DNA of 64,000 bases from an uncultured Clostridia bacterium (GCA_946613955.1 CAMOGC010000001.1:1-64000); one strand, 5' to 3'; positions 9,802-19,508 are shown, counted from the first letter of the stretch. Notes: generated by a model not told the origin, from the letters alone. Translations and numbers: made by a program.

Positions 9802-11524
9802 GGTTCTTTTCCTCCTCTCCGGCGGAAGCCTGATGAATTTCCCGGTAGACCGGGCAGGAGGCCAGCAGCTCCTCATGGGTGCCCTGGCCGACGCAGATTC
9901 CATCCTCCAGCACCAGGATGCGGTCGGCAAAGCGGACGGCGGAGGTGCGCTGGGAAATGATAAAGGTCAGGGGCGGGCGCTCCATCTCCCGCAGGGCCCG
10001 GCGGAGGGCCGCATCCGTGGCAAAATCCAGGGCGGAGGCGCTGTCGTCGAGGATCAGAATGGCGGGATGGCGCACCAGGGCCCGGGCGATGGTCAGGCGC
10101 TGCTTCTGGCCGCCGGAGAAATTACGGCCCCCCTGCTGCACCTCCTCCTCCAGGCCGCCGGGCTTTCCCCGGACGATTTCCGCCGCCTGGGCCACGGACA
10201 GGGCGGCCCAGAGGTCGTCCTCGGAGGCGTCGGGATTCCCCCAGAGCAGATTCGAACGGATGGTTCCCCGGAAGAGGGAGGCGTGCTGCGGAACAAAGCC
10301 GATTGCCCCCCGGAGGGAGGAAAGGGTCAGATCCTTCTGGTCCGTTTCGCCAAAGAGAATCCGTCCCTCCGTCACATCATAAAACCGGGGAATCAGATGG
10401 GCGAGGGTGGATTTGCCGGAGCCCGTGCCACCGACGACGCCGATGGTCTGCCCCGGGAGGGCCCGGAAGGATATGTGCTCCAGGGCCGCGTCGCCGGAGG
10501 CGTGGTAGCGGATGGAGACGTCCTCAAAGGTCAGGGAGGACAGATCCGCCGGGGACAGGGCCCTGGTTCCGTCCCGCTGGGAGGGGATGAGCGCCAGAGC
10601 GCCGGCGACACGCTTGCCGCAGGCGGCGGATTTGGTCAGCGTGACGATCAGATTGGCCAGCTTGACCAGCTCCACCAGGATCTGGGACATATAATTATAG
10701 AGGGCGATGAGCTGCCCCTGGGAGAGGGTGCCGCCGTCGATGCGCAGGGCGCCGGAGCGGAGCAGGAGCACGATGGCCAGGTTCAGCGCCACAAAGGTCA
10801 GGGGATTGAGGGCGGCGGTAAACCGGCCCACATGGAGCTGGGAGCGGGTCAGGCCTTCGTTCAGCCTTTGGAAGCGGCGGGTTTCCGCTTCCTCCCGGCG
10901 GAAGGCGCGGATGACCCGGACGCCGGAGAGGTTTTCCCGGGTCGCGCCGGTGACCTGGTCCAGATCCTCACGAACCTTTTTCTGCATGGGCATGGTTCCC
11001 AGAATAATGCCGAAGACGATGACGAAGAGCACCAGGATGACGCCCACGAAGATCAGGGCCAGGCGCCCGTCGATCAGGAAGGCCATGATCATGGCGCCGA
11101 AGACCACGAAGGGGGAGCGCAAAAGCAGGCGAAGGCCCAGATTCACGCCGGTCTGCAGCTGGTTGATATCCCCGGTCAGCCGGGTTATCAGGGTCGGGGC
11201 GCCCAGCCGGTCCAGATCCGCCCAGGAGAGGGCGTGGACATGGGCGAATACCGCCCGGCGCAGGTCGGCGGAAAAGCCGATGGCAGCTTTGGCGGCGAAA
11301 TACTGGGCGGTCACCGAGGCGGCGAGCCCCACCGCGGCCAGGGCGGCCAGGATCAGCGCGCTTTTGATCAGGGCGCCGCCGTCCCCGGAGGGAATGCCCC
11401 GATCCACCAGGTCGGCAATGACCAGGGGAACGATAAGCTCGAAGAGCGCTTCCAGCAGCTTGAAGAGGGGACCTAAGACGCATTCCTTCCGGAAGGGCCT
11501 CAGAAAGGGAAGAAGACGTTTCAT
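9794..11524 (-). CDS. ABC exporter half-transporter, degenerate-site subunit
   Basis: About 576 residues, an exporter membrane domain plus an ATPase domain. Walker A is GGTGSGKS and the signature is the canonical FSGGQ. Walker B reads LILDDSASALD, with Asp where the catalytic Glu belongs, and the switch histidine is replaced by Gln (IISQRTSAV). Together with LSQGQ in the partner, these changes place one degenerate ATP site at the heterodimer interface, as known for TM287/288-like exporters. An ATG at 11542 would add six residues but lies only about 9 nt from the predicted transcription start and has no ribosome site. The ATG at 11524 has GGAG upstream at 12 nt, so I prefer it. Confidence 0.88.
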   Translation of the reverse strand: MKRLLPFLRPFRKECVLGPLFKLLEALFELIVPLVIADLVDRGIPSGDGGALIKSALILAALAAVGLAASVTAQYFAAKAAIGFSADLRRAVFAHVHALSWADLDRLGAPTLITRLTGDINQLQTGVNLGLRLLLRSPFVVFGAMIMAFLIDGRLALIFVGVILVLFVIVFGIILGTMPMQKKVREDLDQVTGATRENLSGVRVIRAFRREEAETRRFQRLNEGLTRSQLHVGRFTAALNPLTFVALNLAIVLLLRSGALRIDGGTLSQGQLIALYNYMSQILVELVKLANLIVTLTKSAACGKRVAGALALIPSQRDGTRALSPADLSSLTFEDVSIRYHASGDAALEHISFRALPGQTIGVVGGTGSGKSTLAHLIPRFYDVTEGRILFGETDQKDLTLSSLRGAIGFVPQHASLFRGTIRSNLLWGNPDASEDDLWAALSVAQAAEIVRGKPGGLEEEVQQGGRNFSGGQKQRLTIARALVRHPAILILDDSASALDFATDAALRRALREMERPPLTFIISQRTSAVRFADRILVLEDGICVGQGTHEELLASCPVYREIHQASAGEEEKNRG

Positions 11525-11557
11525 GACAGCAAAAAACTCCATCGCGTGATGGAGAGC

Positions 11558-11566
11558 ATTGTATCA
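11558..11566 (-). promoter_or_regulatory. Extended -10 promoter for the ABC exporter pair
   Basis: The minus strand reads TGATACAAT, an extended -10 element (TG-N-TACAAT), just upstream of the exporter operon. No convincing -35 is visible at 16-18 nt. Confidence 0.5.
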
Positions 11567-11631
11567 CAAATCATGCCCTTTGGGGAAGAGGCCGCCCGAT
11601 GGCGGGGAAGGACGACACGCGAAAGGGGCGG

Positions 11632-12405
11632 TCACGCGTCTTCCCGGGGGCTTTTCAGCGCCTGGGCCCGGAATTCCCCGGGGGTACGGCTGGTCAGCTT
11701 TTTGAAAGTTTTGGAAAAATGAGCCACATCCGCAAAACCCACTTCCCAGGCAATTTCACTCACCCGGCGGGAGGGATCGGCCAGGAGCTCCCGGGCCCGA
11801 TCAACGCGCATCCGGTTCAGAAGATCCAGGAAGCCCAGCCCCGTTTCCCGATTGATCAGCTTGGACAGATGCCACTGGGAAACATACACATGATCCGCCA
11901 CTTCGTTGAGCGTCAGATGCTCGGTACAATGATCCCGCATCCAGCGGAGGGCGGCCTCCACCACATAATGATGCGCCTCCCCGCCGTCCTCCTCCGGGGG
12001 CTCTCCCCCGGCCGGCGCCGCGGAGGAGCGGGTGCCCAGCCGGGCAATCATGGCGGCGATCGCCTCCCGAAGCTCCTCCAGATCGCTGGGCTTGAGGAGA
12101 TAGCGGCAGACGCCCAGGCGAATCGCCTGGCGGGCGTAATCAAAATCCCGATAGGCCGTCAGAACGGAAATCTGGAGATCCGGAAATTCGCTGCGCAGGG
12201 CGGCGGCCATGGCGAGCCCGTCCACATTGGGCATCCGGATATCCGTAAGCAGCAGATCCGGGCGCTCCCGGCGAACCAGGGCCAGGCCGGATACGCCGTC
12301 GGTGGCGGTTCCCACCACCTGGCAGTCCAGATCGGCCCAGGGAACCACCGCGGACAGCCCCCGGATGATCAGCCGGTCGTCATCCACAAGCACGACGCGA
12401 TACAC
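11632..12405 (-). CDS. YesN-type response regulator (receiver plus AraC DNA-binding domain)
   Basis: A 257-residue regulator. Residues 1-120 form a receiver domain with the acidic cluster in VDDDR and phospho-acceptor D55 in LLLTDIRMPN. The C-terminal half (about 155-255) is an AraC-type double helix-turn-helix (WHLSKLINRETGLG, EIAWEVGFADVAHFSKTFK). The GTG start at 12405 is set by GGAGG at 7 nt. The gene follows the YesM-type kinase and a solute-binding gene on the same strand, so it is the likely partner of that kinase. It probably controls the divergent transporter and phosphorylase genes at 17-23 kb. That target assignment is inference. Confidence 0.88.
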   Translation of the reverse strand: MYRVVLVDDDRLIIRGLSAVVPWADLDCQVVGTATDGVSGLALVRRERPDLLLTDIRMPNVDGLAMAAALRSEFPDLQISVLTAYRDFDYARQAIRLGVCRYLLKPSDLEELREAIAAMIARLGTRSSAAPAGGEPPEEDGGEAHHYVVEAALRWMRDHCTEHLTLNEVADHVYVSQWHLSKLINRETGLGFLDLLNRMRVDRARELLADPSRRVSEIAWEVGFADVAHFSKTFKKLTSRTPGEFRAQALKSPREDA

Positions 12406-12536
12406 GGCTATCCCTCCTTTTTTCCAAAACAGAATGAATGCCTTTTTTGCGGCTTTCCCCGGCATCCGCGTCCAGGAAAGACCAGGAGAGATCCTGCCGC
12501 CTGGCCGAGGGAGAAAGCCCGGGACCCGGGAAAGCG

Positions 12537-13748
12537 TCAGGGAGAGAAGGGATTCTGGGCCATGACCCTCCGCCAGCAGTCCTCCGGGGAAAGGGTACCC
12601 TCCGCCACGGCGGGGACGCAGTCCAGCAGCCAGACCTCCCGGGCGGAGGCGTTCATGTCATCCTGCAGGGGACGCAGCATGCGGCGGCCCGGAGCGGTCA
12701 GAGCCGCGGCGGAAACTTCCAGCGGGCCGAACAGCTCCATGCCGGAAAGGGCTTTCCGGCTGCTTTCGGAGGACAGAAAGGCCAGCAGACGGACCGCGGC
12801 GTCCCGGGTCAGGGGGCTGGCATAGGCCCGGCGGGTCAGATAAAAGCCCATGGAGACGCCGCCGATATAATCGCCATCCGCGCCATCGGGACGGCGGGAG
12901 GGCATCGGGAGCACGACCGTGCGGCTCATTTCCTCCGGGGAGAGGGAACGGGCAAACCAGCTGCCGTCGAAGCGCATGGCGGCCTGCCCGGAGCGGAAAA
13001 GGGCGGCGGCGGAGGAATCATCCATGGACAGGGTGTTTTCAGGGAAGGCCCCCAGGAGATACAGCTCCCGGATCACCCGCATCCCCTCCATCCAGGAGGA
13101 GGGCAGCTCCTCGAAGGACGCTGGGCGGAGGCTCATGTCCTCCGGCCCGGCACAGGAGAGAATTGCCATTTCCGCCAGATAATGCGGCGCGTCGGAAAGG
13201 GAAACGGCGATGGGCGTTATGCCCTCCGCGCGGAACGCGGAGACGGCGGAGAGAAAGGACGGCCAATCCGTCGGCAGCGGAAGACCGAGACGGTCAAAAA
13301 GCCCGGTATTGCAGAAAAGTCCTTCCCAGTAGGGACGGACGGGAACCGCGTAAATCCGGCCGTCGTTTTCCCGCAGCTGTTCTTCCCGGGGAAGGGACAG
13401 ATCCGGATAGTCCGCCTGAATCTCATCCAGGGGAACCACCCGGGGCAGCAGCGGAGCCGAATCGGCGCAGGCGGCGAAATAAAAGAGCACGTCCGGCTCG
13501 TTCCCCGCCGCGAAATCGTTCAGCACCTGGCGCTTCCAGGACTCGCTGCTTTCCATGGAGGCGTCGACCACCTGGCAGTCCGCTTCCGCCTCGAAGGCCT
13601 CCAGCAGCGCCGCGTAGGCCAGGGCGGAAGGATCGCCTCCCGCAAAACACGAGGCGGTATACAGCCGCAGGGATTCCGCACCGGCGGAGAAGGGAAGAAG
13701 CAGCGCCAGCAGCAGGGCCGCGGCGGTGAGCGGGATTCTGTTTTTCAT
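12537..13748 (-). CDS. Family 1 sugar solute-binding protein, putative sensor partner of the kinase
   Basis: The product has 403 residues with a signal peptide (about 1-24, SAGAES) and no lipobox. It is a clear paralogue of the transport binding protein at 19833: matching blocks include EPDVLFYF, IGGVSMGF versus IGGISMGY, and LGAFPENTLS versus LGYFPANTLT. Its ATG overlaps the kinase stop codon (ATGA, 13745-13748), and the response regulator follows 131 bp later. No permease is adjacent. The arrangement kinase, binding protein, regulator suggests that it presents ligand to the kinase sensor domain, as known for some SBP-dependent two-component systems. A second transport specificity remains possible. 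Confidence 0.85.
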   Translation of the reverse strand: MKNRIPLTAAALLLALLLPFSAGAESLRLYTASCFAGGDPSALAYAALLEAFEAEADCQVVDASMESSESWKRQVLNDFAAGNEPDVLFYFAACADSAPLLPRVVPLDEIQADYPDLSLPREEQLRENDGRIYAVPVRPYWEGLFCNTGLFDRLGLPLPTDWPSFLSAVSAFRAEGITPIAVSLSDAPHYLAEMAILSCAGPEDMSLRPASFEELPSSWMEGMRVIRELYLLGAFPENTLSMDDSSAAALFRSGQAAMRFDGSWFARSLSPEEMSRTVVLPMPSRRPDGADGDYIGGVSMGFYLTRRAYASPLTRDAAVRLLAFLSSESSRKALSGMELFGPLEVSAAALTAPGRRMLRPLQDDMNASAREVWLLDCVPAVAEGTLSPEDCWRRVMAQNPFSP

Positions 13749-15484
13749 CGGGAAAGCTCCTTCTCGCCGGGAGCCTCCGGATCGGGCTCCTCGGGCAGGT
13801 TCTGGGGGACGCGGAGGATGACCAGGGTCCGGCCTTCCGGATCGGAAACGCAGGAAATATCCGCCTCCCCATGATAAATCAGGCGAAGGCGGCCGGCGAT
13901 ATTGCCCAGCCCCACGTGCTTCCCCGAGGATTCACCCGAGAGGGCGGCCCGGATGCGCTCCCGGTCCCGGTCATCCATGGGGCGCCCGCTGTTTCGAATG
14001 GAAACCACCAGGCAGTTATCCTCCCGGCGGCAGTTCAGATCGATGGCGCCGCCGGCGGCGGGAGCGATGCCGTGTTCCACGGCGTTTTCCAGCACGGGCT
14101 GAATGGTCAGCAGGGGCAGGCGGTCGGACAGCACATCCTCCGCCACGGAGCGGGTCAGGACCAGACTGTCCCCGAAACGCTCCCGGATAAAGGTAATATA
14201 CGCGTCAGCCACCCGGAGCTCCTCCCGCAGGGGAACGACCCGCCGATCCCGGCTGGCCATGGCGGCATTGAGCAGCACCGAGAGGGCGGAAACCATCCGG
14301 CTGACCTCCTGGGAGCCGTCGATCCGGGCCTGCCAGTTGATGTCCTCCAGGGCATTGTTGATAAAATGAGGGTTGATCCGGCTCTGGAGCGCCTGGATGC
14401 GGGCGTCCCGCAGGGCGATTTCCTCCTTATAGGTCCGGTCGATGAGCTCCTTCAGGCGGAGACTCATGGAGGAAAAGGCGCGTCCCAGGGCGCCCAGCTC
14501 ATCCTGCCCCTGCATGGGAACCGTGACGCCGAATTCGCCGCCCTCCACCCGGCGGGAGGCCTCCGCCAGCAGCCGGATCGGCCGGGTCAGGCGGCGGCGG
14601 GCGAACCATCCGATCAGCAGGGAAAAGCCGATCAGCACCAGATACAGGGCGAGGAGCAGACGCAGAAAACGGTCCGCGTCTCCCCAGAGGAGGGAGCGGG
14701 GAACCCGCAGCGCCCAGGAAAGGCTCCAGTCCCGGGAGACCCTCCGGCGAAGAAAGAGCAGCAGGTTCCCTCCGGGATCACTGAGCCCGTCGGGAAGGGC
14801 GGCATACCCGTCTTCCTCCGGGAAATCCTCATTCAGCAGCAGGAGGCTTTCCCCCTGCCAGTTTCCGGCCACCGCAGCGGCGGGACGAAACAGCGTTTCC
14901 CGGGGAAGCCCCAGCACCAGGACGCCAAAGGGATTCATCCGGGTATCCATCAGATTTCGGACAAGGAAGACGCTGTCCCCGGACACGAGGAACAGGCAGC
15001 GGGTGTCCAGGGAGGATGCGATTTCGTCCATGCGGGGAAGCAGATCTTCCCGGAAGGCGCGGGCCTGGGCGGAATCCGCCCGGGTGGAAAGATACCGGTC
15101 CGGCAGGGAGGGATCCAGAAAGGCTCCGAAGCTGCACAGCTCTTCCCGGCCGTATTTCCGCTCCAGATAGGACCGGCACAGGCGGACATATTCCGCCTCC
15201 CCCAGGAAACCCTCCTGGCGGCGTTCCCAGGCGGAGGCCAGCTCGCCGTCATAGGTCGCGTCCCGCCCGAGAACCAGGAGGCGATCCAGATGGCCGGACA
15301 CGTCCTCGAAGGCGTTTTCCGCCTCCGACGAAAGGGAAGCGGAGGCCTGATTCCGCAGGCGGGGAAGCAGGTTCAGGATGAAATGGGAAAGCACCACCGT
15401 GGGAATCAGCCAGGACAGGAAGGTGATCAGAAGAATCTGAAAGCGAAGGGAACGCCAGGGCTTTGGCTTATCATTTCCGGGCAT
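13745..15484 (-). CDS. YesM-type sensor histidine kinase
   Basis: The 579-residue protein has a membrane helix near the N-terminus (about 12-35), a large extracytoplasmic sensor region (about 40-270), a second helix (about 272-295), a HAMP segment, and a His_kinase/HATPase_c module. The phospho-accepting histidine is H373 in INPHFINNALEDINWQ, the LytS/YesM pattern. N and G boxes are visible (ENAVEHGI, GLGNIAGRL). An SD (GGAAGGAG, 7 nt) supports ATG at 15484. It is translationally coupled to the binding protein gene and pairs with the regulator at 11632. The family usually senses carbohydrates or cell-envelope signals. Confidence 0.9.
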   Translation of the reverse strand: MPGNDKPKPWRSLRFQILLITFLSWLIPTVVLSHFILNLLPRLRNQASASLSSEAENAFEDVSGHLDRLLVLGRDATYDGELASAWERRQEGFLGEAEYVRLCRSYLERKYGREELCSFGAFLDPSLPDRYLSTRADSAQARAFREDLLPRMDEIASSLDTRCLFLVSGDSVFLVRNLMDTRMNPFGVLVLGLPRETLFRPAAAVAGNWQGESLLLLNEDFPEEDGYAALPDGLSDPGGNLLLFLRRRVSRDWSLSWALRVPRSLLWGDADRFLRLLLALYLVLIGFSLLIGWFARRRLTRPIRLLAEASRRVEGGEFGVTVPMQGQDELGALGRAFSSMSLRLKELIDRTYKEEIALRDARIQALQSRINPHFINNALEDINWQARIDGSQEVSRMVSALSVLLNAAMASRDRRVVPLREELRVADAYITFIRERFGDSLVLTRSVAEDVLSDRLPLLTIQPVLENAVEHGIAPAAGGAIDLNCRREDNCLVVSIRNSGRPMDDRDRERIRAALSGESSGKHVGLGNIAGRLRLIYHGEADISCVSDPEGRTLVILRVPQNLPEEPDPEAPGEKELSR

Positions 15485-15593
15485 GGCGGGTCTCCTTCCT
15501 TTCGGATTTCACGGGAATGGGAAAACGGGACAGAGCCGGAGAATCATGCATGCGGCCCGCACAGGGGGAGAAAAACAGATCCGGGGAGCAACA

Positions 15594-17009
15594 TCAGGAC
15601 AGGGACAGATCCTCCCGCATCACGGCTACCAGCCTTTCGGCTTCCTCCGCCGTGGGCGCCTCGGCGAAAATCCGAACCCGGGGCTCCGTTCCGGAGAAGC
15701 GGACGATGATCCAGGCGTCTCCCTGAAAATAGACCTTGCACCCGTCGGCGTAGCTGACGCGATCCACGGGCAGACCGAAATCGGGAAGGGAATGCTCCAC
15801 CATGACCCGGCGGTGTATCTCCGCCCTGCGGGCGGGTGTCAGGGCCCAGTCGTGCTCCGCCATGGAGCAGCGGCCATACTGATCATACATCTCCCGGACG
15901 AGCAGGGAAAGGGGTTTCCCGGTTACGGCGATCATTTCGACCAGGAGGGAGGCGGCATAGAGCCCGTCCTTGCCGTGAATATGGCCCCGGACCGTCAGAC
16001 CGCCGGAGGATTCGCCGCCGATCAGGGCGTCCTCCTGCTCCATGCCGGCGGAGATATACTTAAACCCCACCGGCACCTCCAGGCATTTCTGCCCCCAGCG
16101 GGCCGCGATCCGGTCCAGAAGATGGGAGGTCGCCACATTGCGAACGACGGCGCCCCGCCAGCCCTTGTATTCCAGCAGATAACAGTATAAAAGGGCCAGC
16201 ACCTCGTTGGCGGTTACATAGGTTCCGTTTTCGTCGATGATGCCGAGGCGGTCCGCGTCCCCGTCGGTGGCGATGCCCACCTGGGCGCGGTGATCCCGGA
16301 CGGCGAGCTGAAGATCGATCAGGGTTTCCGGATTAGGGGCGGGCAGATGCCCGCCGAAGAAGGCGTCATGGCGGTCATTGATCACGTCCACATCGCAGCG
16401 GGCGGTATAGAGGATGGTCATCAGCCCCGTCAGGCTGACCCCGTACATGGGATCCAGCACGATCCGGGGACGGCGGCGGCGGATGGCCTCCATATCCACC
16501 TGGGCCAGGATGGCGTCCAGATAAGCGTCCCGGGGATCGATAAAGGATACGGCGCCGGTGGCGACAGCCTCCTCGAAAGGCAGATCCGGCAGGGGCTCCG
16601 GCGGGGCCGCATTGGCGGCGGCCGCCAGGCTGTCCGTCACCTCCGGGGCCGCGTCCCGGCCGCCAAGGGTAAAGAGCTTGATCCCGTTATAGATGGCCGG
16701 GTTATGGCTGGCGGTAATCATGGCGCCGTAGGGAAGGTTCCGGGTCAGGACGGTAAACATCACCTGGGGCGTGGGGCAGGAGAGGTTGACAAAGAGCACA
16801 TGGATACCCGCGCCGGCCAGCACCTCGGAGAACCAGATGGCCCCCTCCCGGGAGAGAAAGCGGCGGTCGTAGCCGATTACAAAATCCGTCCCGGCCAGCC
16901 CCTCCTCCTTCATCCTTTGGGCCATGGCCCAGGCCACCTTACGAATGTTTTCACGGGTAAAGCCGTCGCCGATGACGGCGCGCCAGCCGCCGGTTCCGAA
17001 TGTAATCAT
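15594..17009 (-). CDS. Alpha-D-phosphohexomutase family enzyme
   Basis: 471 residues with all four family signatures: phosphoserine S101 in ITASHNPAIYNG, metal loop DGDADRLG, sugar-binding GGESSGG and phosphate-binding RFSGTEPR. The enzyme interconverts hexose-1-phosphate and hexose-6-phosphate. The start at 17009 has AGGAGG at 7 nt; the ATG at 17027 has none. It lies 45 bp downstream of the GH94 phosphorylase and should act on its sugar-1-phosphate product. If the phosphorylase acts on chitobiose, that is GlcNAc-1-P to GlcNAc-6-P; with cellobiose-like substrates it would be Glc-1-P. Family membership is certain and the substrate is inferred. Confidence 0.9.
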   Translation of the reverse strand: MITFGTGGWRAVIGDGFTRENIRKVAWAMAQRMKEEGLAGTDFVIGYDRRFLSREGAIWFSEVLAGAGIHVLFVNLSCPTPQVMFTVLTRNLPYGAMITASHNPAIYNGIKLFTLGGRDAAPEVTDSLAAAANAAPPEPLPDLPFEEAVATGAVSFIDPRDAYLDAILAQVDMEAIRRRRPRIVLDPMYGVSLTGLMTILYTARCDVDVINDRHDAFFGGHLPAPNPETLIDLQLAVRDHRAQVGIATDGDADRLGIIDENGTYVTANEVLALLYCYLLEYKGWRGAVVRNVATSHLLDRIAARWGQKCLEVPVGFKYISAGMEQEDALIGGESSGGLTVRGHIHGKDGLYAASLLVEMIAVTGKPLSLLVREMYDQYGRCSMAEHDWALTPARRAEIHRRVMVEHSLPDFGLPVDRVSYADGCKVYFQGDAWIIVRFSGTEPRVRIFAEAPTAEEAERLVAVMREDLSLS

Positions 17010-17054
17010 CGATACTCCTCCTTCCATGGCATCTGCGCCATTCGATTCGCGTTT

Positions 17055-19445
17055 TCAGGAGCCCATCTCGGCCTCCACGGTGTGCAGGCCGGAGGAAAAG
17101 ACCGGAATCCGATCCGTGGGCGTCCCATCGACCCGCAGGGAACGGATGCCTTTTTCAACATGGGCGGGATTCCGGACGGTGATCCGGTAATCCGCACCCC
17201 GCCACCGCCGCTCGAGGGAAAAGCCATCCCACCGCGCGGGGATGCAGGGATCCAGCACCAGCCGGTCAAAGCCGGGACGCACCCCCAAAAGATAGCGGGT
17301 GGCGGCGTAATAGGCCCAGCCGGCGCTGCCCGTCATAAAGGGATGCCGGGCCCGCCCGAAGGCGGAATGATCCGGACCCATGATGAACTGGCAATAGGCG
17401 TAGGGCTCCGCCTGGCGGATTTCCATCCGGTCGTTCTGGTTTTCCGGCAGCAGGGCGTCGTAGGCTTTCATGGCCCGGGTTCCCCGGCCCAGGAGGCTTT
17501 CCGCCACCCACGCCCAGGGGTTTGGATGGCTGAAAATGGAGCCGTTTTCCTTGACTCCCGGATAGACCCGGGTAATGAAACCGACGCCGTCATCCCGGCG
17601 GGTATAGGAGGGGGCGTTCAGCAGCAGCCCATAGGGGGTCAGCAGCCATTTTTCCACGGCGTCCAGGGTGCTTTCGGCCTGGGCTTTATCCGCGGCGCCG
17701 GAGATCACCGACCATGCCGCGCTTTCCAGATGGATTTTGCCCTCGGGATCCCGGTGGGAGCCGATGGGACGGCCGTCCGCCGTAAACCCGCGGAGATACC
17801 ATTCCCCATCCCACAGAACACGATGGCAGGTTTCCTTCAGCGCCTCCGCCCGGGCGGCGTAGCGGGCCCCTTCCTCCGGGAAACCCAGGGCCCGGGCGGC
17901 ATCGGAAAAATGCTCCACCGCCCAGAGCAGCAGGAAAGCCACCATGGCGCTTTCCCCGCCGCCCAGGTTCAGGCAATCGTTCCAGTCCGCCCGGAGGCCT
18001 TTGGTAATGCCGTGGACGCCCAGCTGGCCGAAAGAAAAGTCCAGGGAACGCCGGAGATGCTCCCAGACGGTGGCCTCCCCGCCGTCGGCGAAGGGAATGA
18101 CCCGATGGGCGAAGGATAAATCCCCGGTTTCCCGCAGGTATTCCACCACGGCGGGAATCAGCCAGAGGGCATCGTCGGAGCAGGCGTCGTCCAGGCCGTG
18201 AATCCGGGCCTGGGTCATCTCCGGCACAACGGTGGGAGACTTCCGGTCCTGGGGCGGATGGGGCTCGAACCAGGCGGGATCAAACAGATGCAGCCCGTAT
18301 CCGGCGGACACCTGGCCATGAAGCAGCTGCTCCAGGCGCCAGCGGCATTTTTCCGGATCCGCGTGGGGGAGGCACATGGCGTCCTGAGCCGTGTCCCGGT
18401 ATCCCAGGCCGGTCCGCCCGCCAACCTCGATAAAGGACGAGAAGCGGGAGAAGAGGACATTGATTTCAGCCTGATACAGATTCCAGATATTCAGGCTGCG
18501 GTTCATGTTTTCGTGGGGCGTATGCACCCGGAGCACGGAAAGCTTCTCCTCCCAGAAAGCCCGGAGCTCCTCCATGGCCCGATCCACCCCGGCGGCGTCA
18601 TATTTTTTCCGGGCGGCGTCCGCGGCCTCCGCGCCCCCGCGCCCCAGATAGAAGAAGAGGCGGGCTTCCTCGCCGGGAGCGAGGGTCAGGGAGCGGCGCA
18701 GGGCGCCCACGGGATTGCCGCCGTTTTCCACGCGGCCGGAGAGGACGCCCTTCTCCACCCCAAGGGGATTTCTTTCGGAACGGTTCGGGCCCAGGAAGGC
18801 GTCCCGGGTTCCGTCGAAATCGGCGGGCGCCTGATCGGAGGCGAAGAAATGCGTTTCTCCCTCCTCGTATTTCAGATCGCAGAGGACGGCCCCCTCCTCA
18901 TAGCGGGAGCCGGCGCAGTAAAGGCTCATCTGGAAATTCTGCTGATCAAAGGATATATGATGGAAGGAAAACTCGACATAGCCGATGACACTCAGGCGGC
19001 GGGGCCGGCCGGACTCGTTTTTCAGCCGGATGTCAAAAACCTCCACCGGATCCGTTTGCGGGTCCGCCTCCCGGGGAATCAGCAGCGTCTGGGAGGCGCG
19101 GATCCCCCGCAGGGCGCATTCGAAAACCGAATAACTGAGCCCGTGACGGCAGGTATAAGCGGAGACATCGGCAGCGGTGGGCTGCCAGGACAGGGACCAG
19201 TAGGCCCCGCTTTCCTCATCCCGAAGATAAACCCAATGGCCGGGGCCGTCCACCGGCACGCTGTTGGGGCGGAAACGGGTGATCCTTCCGTATTCCGGAG
19301 TATCCAGCCAGCAGTATCCACCGGCCTGATGGCTGAGGACGGCGCCCATTCGCTGGGTTCCCAGATAATTGGTCAGGGGCCAGGGACAGTCCACCCGATC
19401 CACCACGTATTCCCGGCGGGTATCGTCAAAAAAACCGTATCGCAT
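17055..19445 (-). CDS. GH94 disaccharide phosphorylase, N,N'-diacetylchitobiose phosphorylase-like
   Basis: A 796-residue protein of normal GH94 length: N-terminal beta-sandwich, (alpha/alpha)6 barrel and C-terminal domain. From memory, the regions FIEVGGRTGLGYRDTAQDA, GLRADWNDCLNLGGGES and GVKENGSIFSHPNPWAW are closer to Vibrio chitobiose phosphorylase than to clostridial cellobiose phosphorylase. The acid catalyst is expected at D490 in D487-W-N-D490. No signal peptide is present, so it acts in the cytoplasm on imported disaccharide, releasing sugar-1-phosphate and a free sugar. ATG at 19445 has GGAG at 9 nt. The phosphohexomutase follows, and the ABC importer is transcribed divergently. 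Activity on other beta-1,4-linked disaccharides cannot be excluded. Confidence 0.88.
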   Translation of the reverse strand: MRYGFFDDTRREYVVDRVDCPWPLTNYLGTQRMGAVLSHQAGGYCWLDTPEYGRITRFRPNSVPVDGPGHWVYLRDEESGAYWSLSWQPTAADVSAYTCRHGLSYSVFECALRGIRASQTLLIPREADPQTDPVEVFDIRLKNESGRPRRLSVIGYVEFSFHHISFDQQNFQMSLYCAGSRYEEGAVLCDLKYEEGETHFFASDQAPADFDGTRDAFLGPNRSERNPLGVEKGVLSGRVENGGNPVGALRRSLTLAPGEEARLFFYLGRGGAEAADAARKKYDAAGVDRAMEELRAFWEEKLSVLRVHTPHENMNRSLNIWNLYQAEINVLFSRFSSFIEVGGRTGLGYRDTAQDAMCLPHADPEKCRWRLEQLLHGQVSAGYGLHLFDPAWFEPHPPQDRKSPTVVPEMTQARIHGLDDACSDDALWLIPAVVEYLRETGDLSFAHRVIPFADGGEATVWEHLRRSLDFSFGQLGVHGITKGLRADWNDCLNLGGGESAMVAFLLLWAVEHFSDAARALGFPEEGARYAARAEALKETCHRVLWDGEWYLRGFTADGRPIGSHRDPEGKIHLESAAWSVISGAADKAQAESTLDAVEKWLLTPYGLLLNAPSYTRRDDGVGFITRVYPGVKENGSIFSHPNPWAWVAESLLGRGTRAMKAYDALLPENQNDRMEIRQAEPYAYCQFIMGPDHSAFGRARHPFMTGSAGWAYYAATRYLLGVRPGFDRLVLDPCIPARWDGFSLERRWRGADYRITVRNPAHVEKGIRSLRVDGTPTDRIPVFSSGLHTVEAEMGS

Positions 19446-19479
19446 GGGGCAGCGCTCCTTTTCGTCAGCTTCTGTCCGC

Positions 19480-19508
19480 ATTGTATCGAAGGGAGCGGCG
19501 GAAAACAA
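19480..19508 (-). promoter_or_regulatory. Promoter for the phosphorylase operon
   Basis: On the minus strand, -35 TTGTTT (19503-19508) and -10 TACAAT (19480-19485) are 17 nt apart, about 35 nt from the start of the GH94 gene. Confidence 0.6.
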
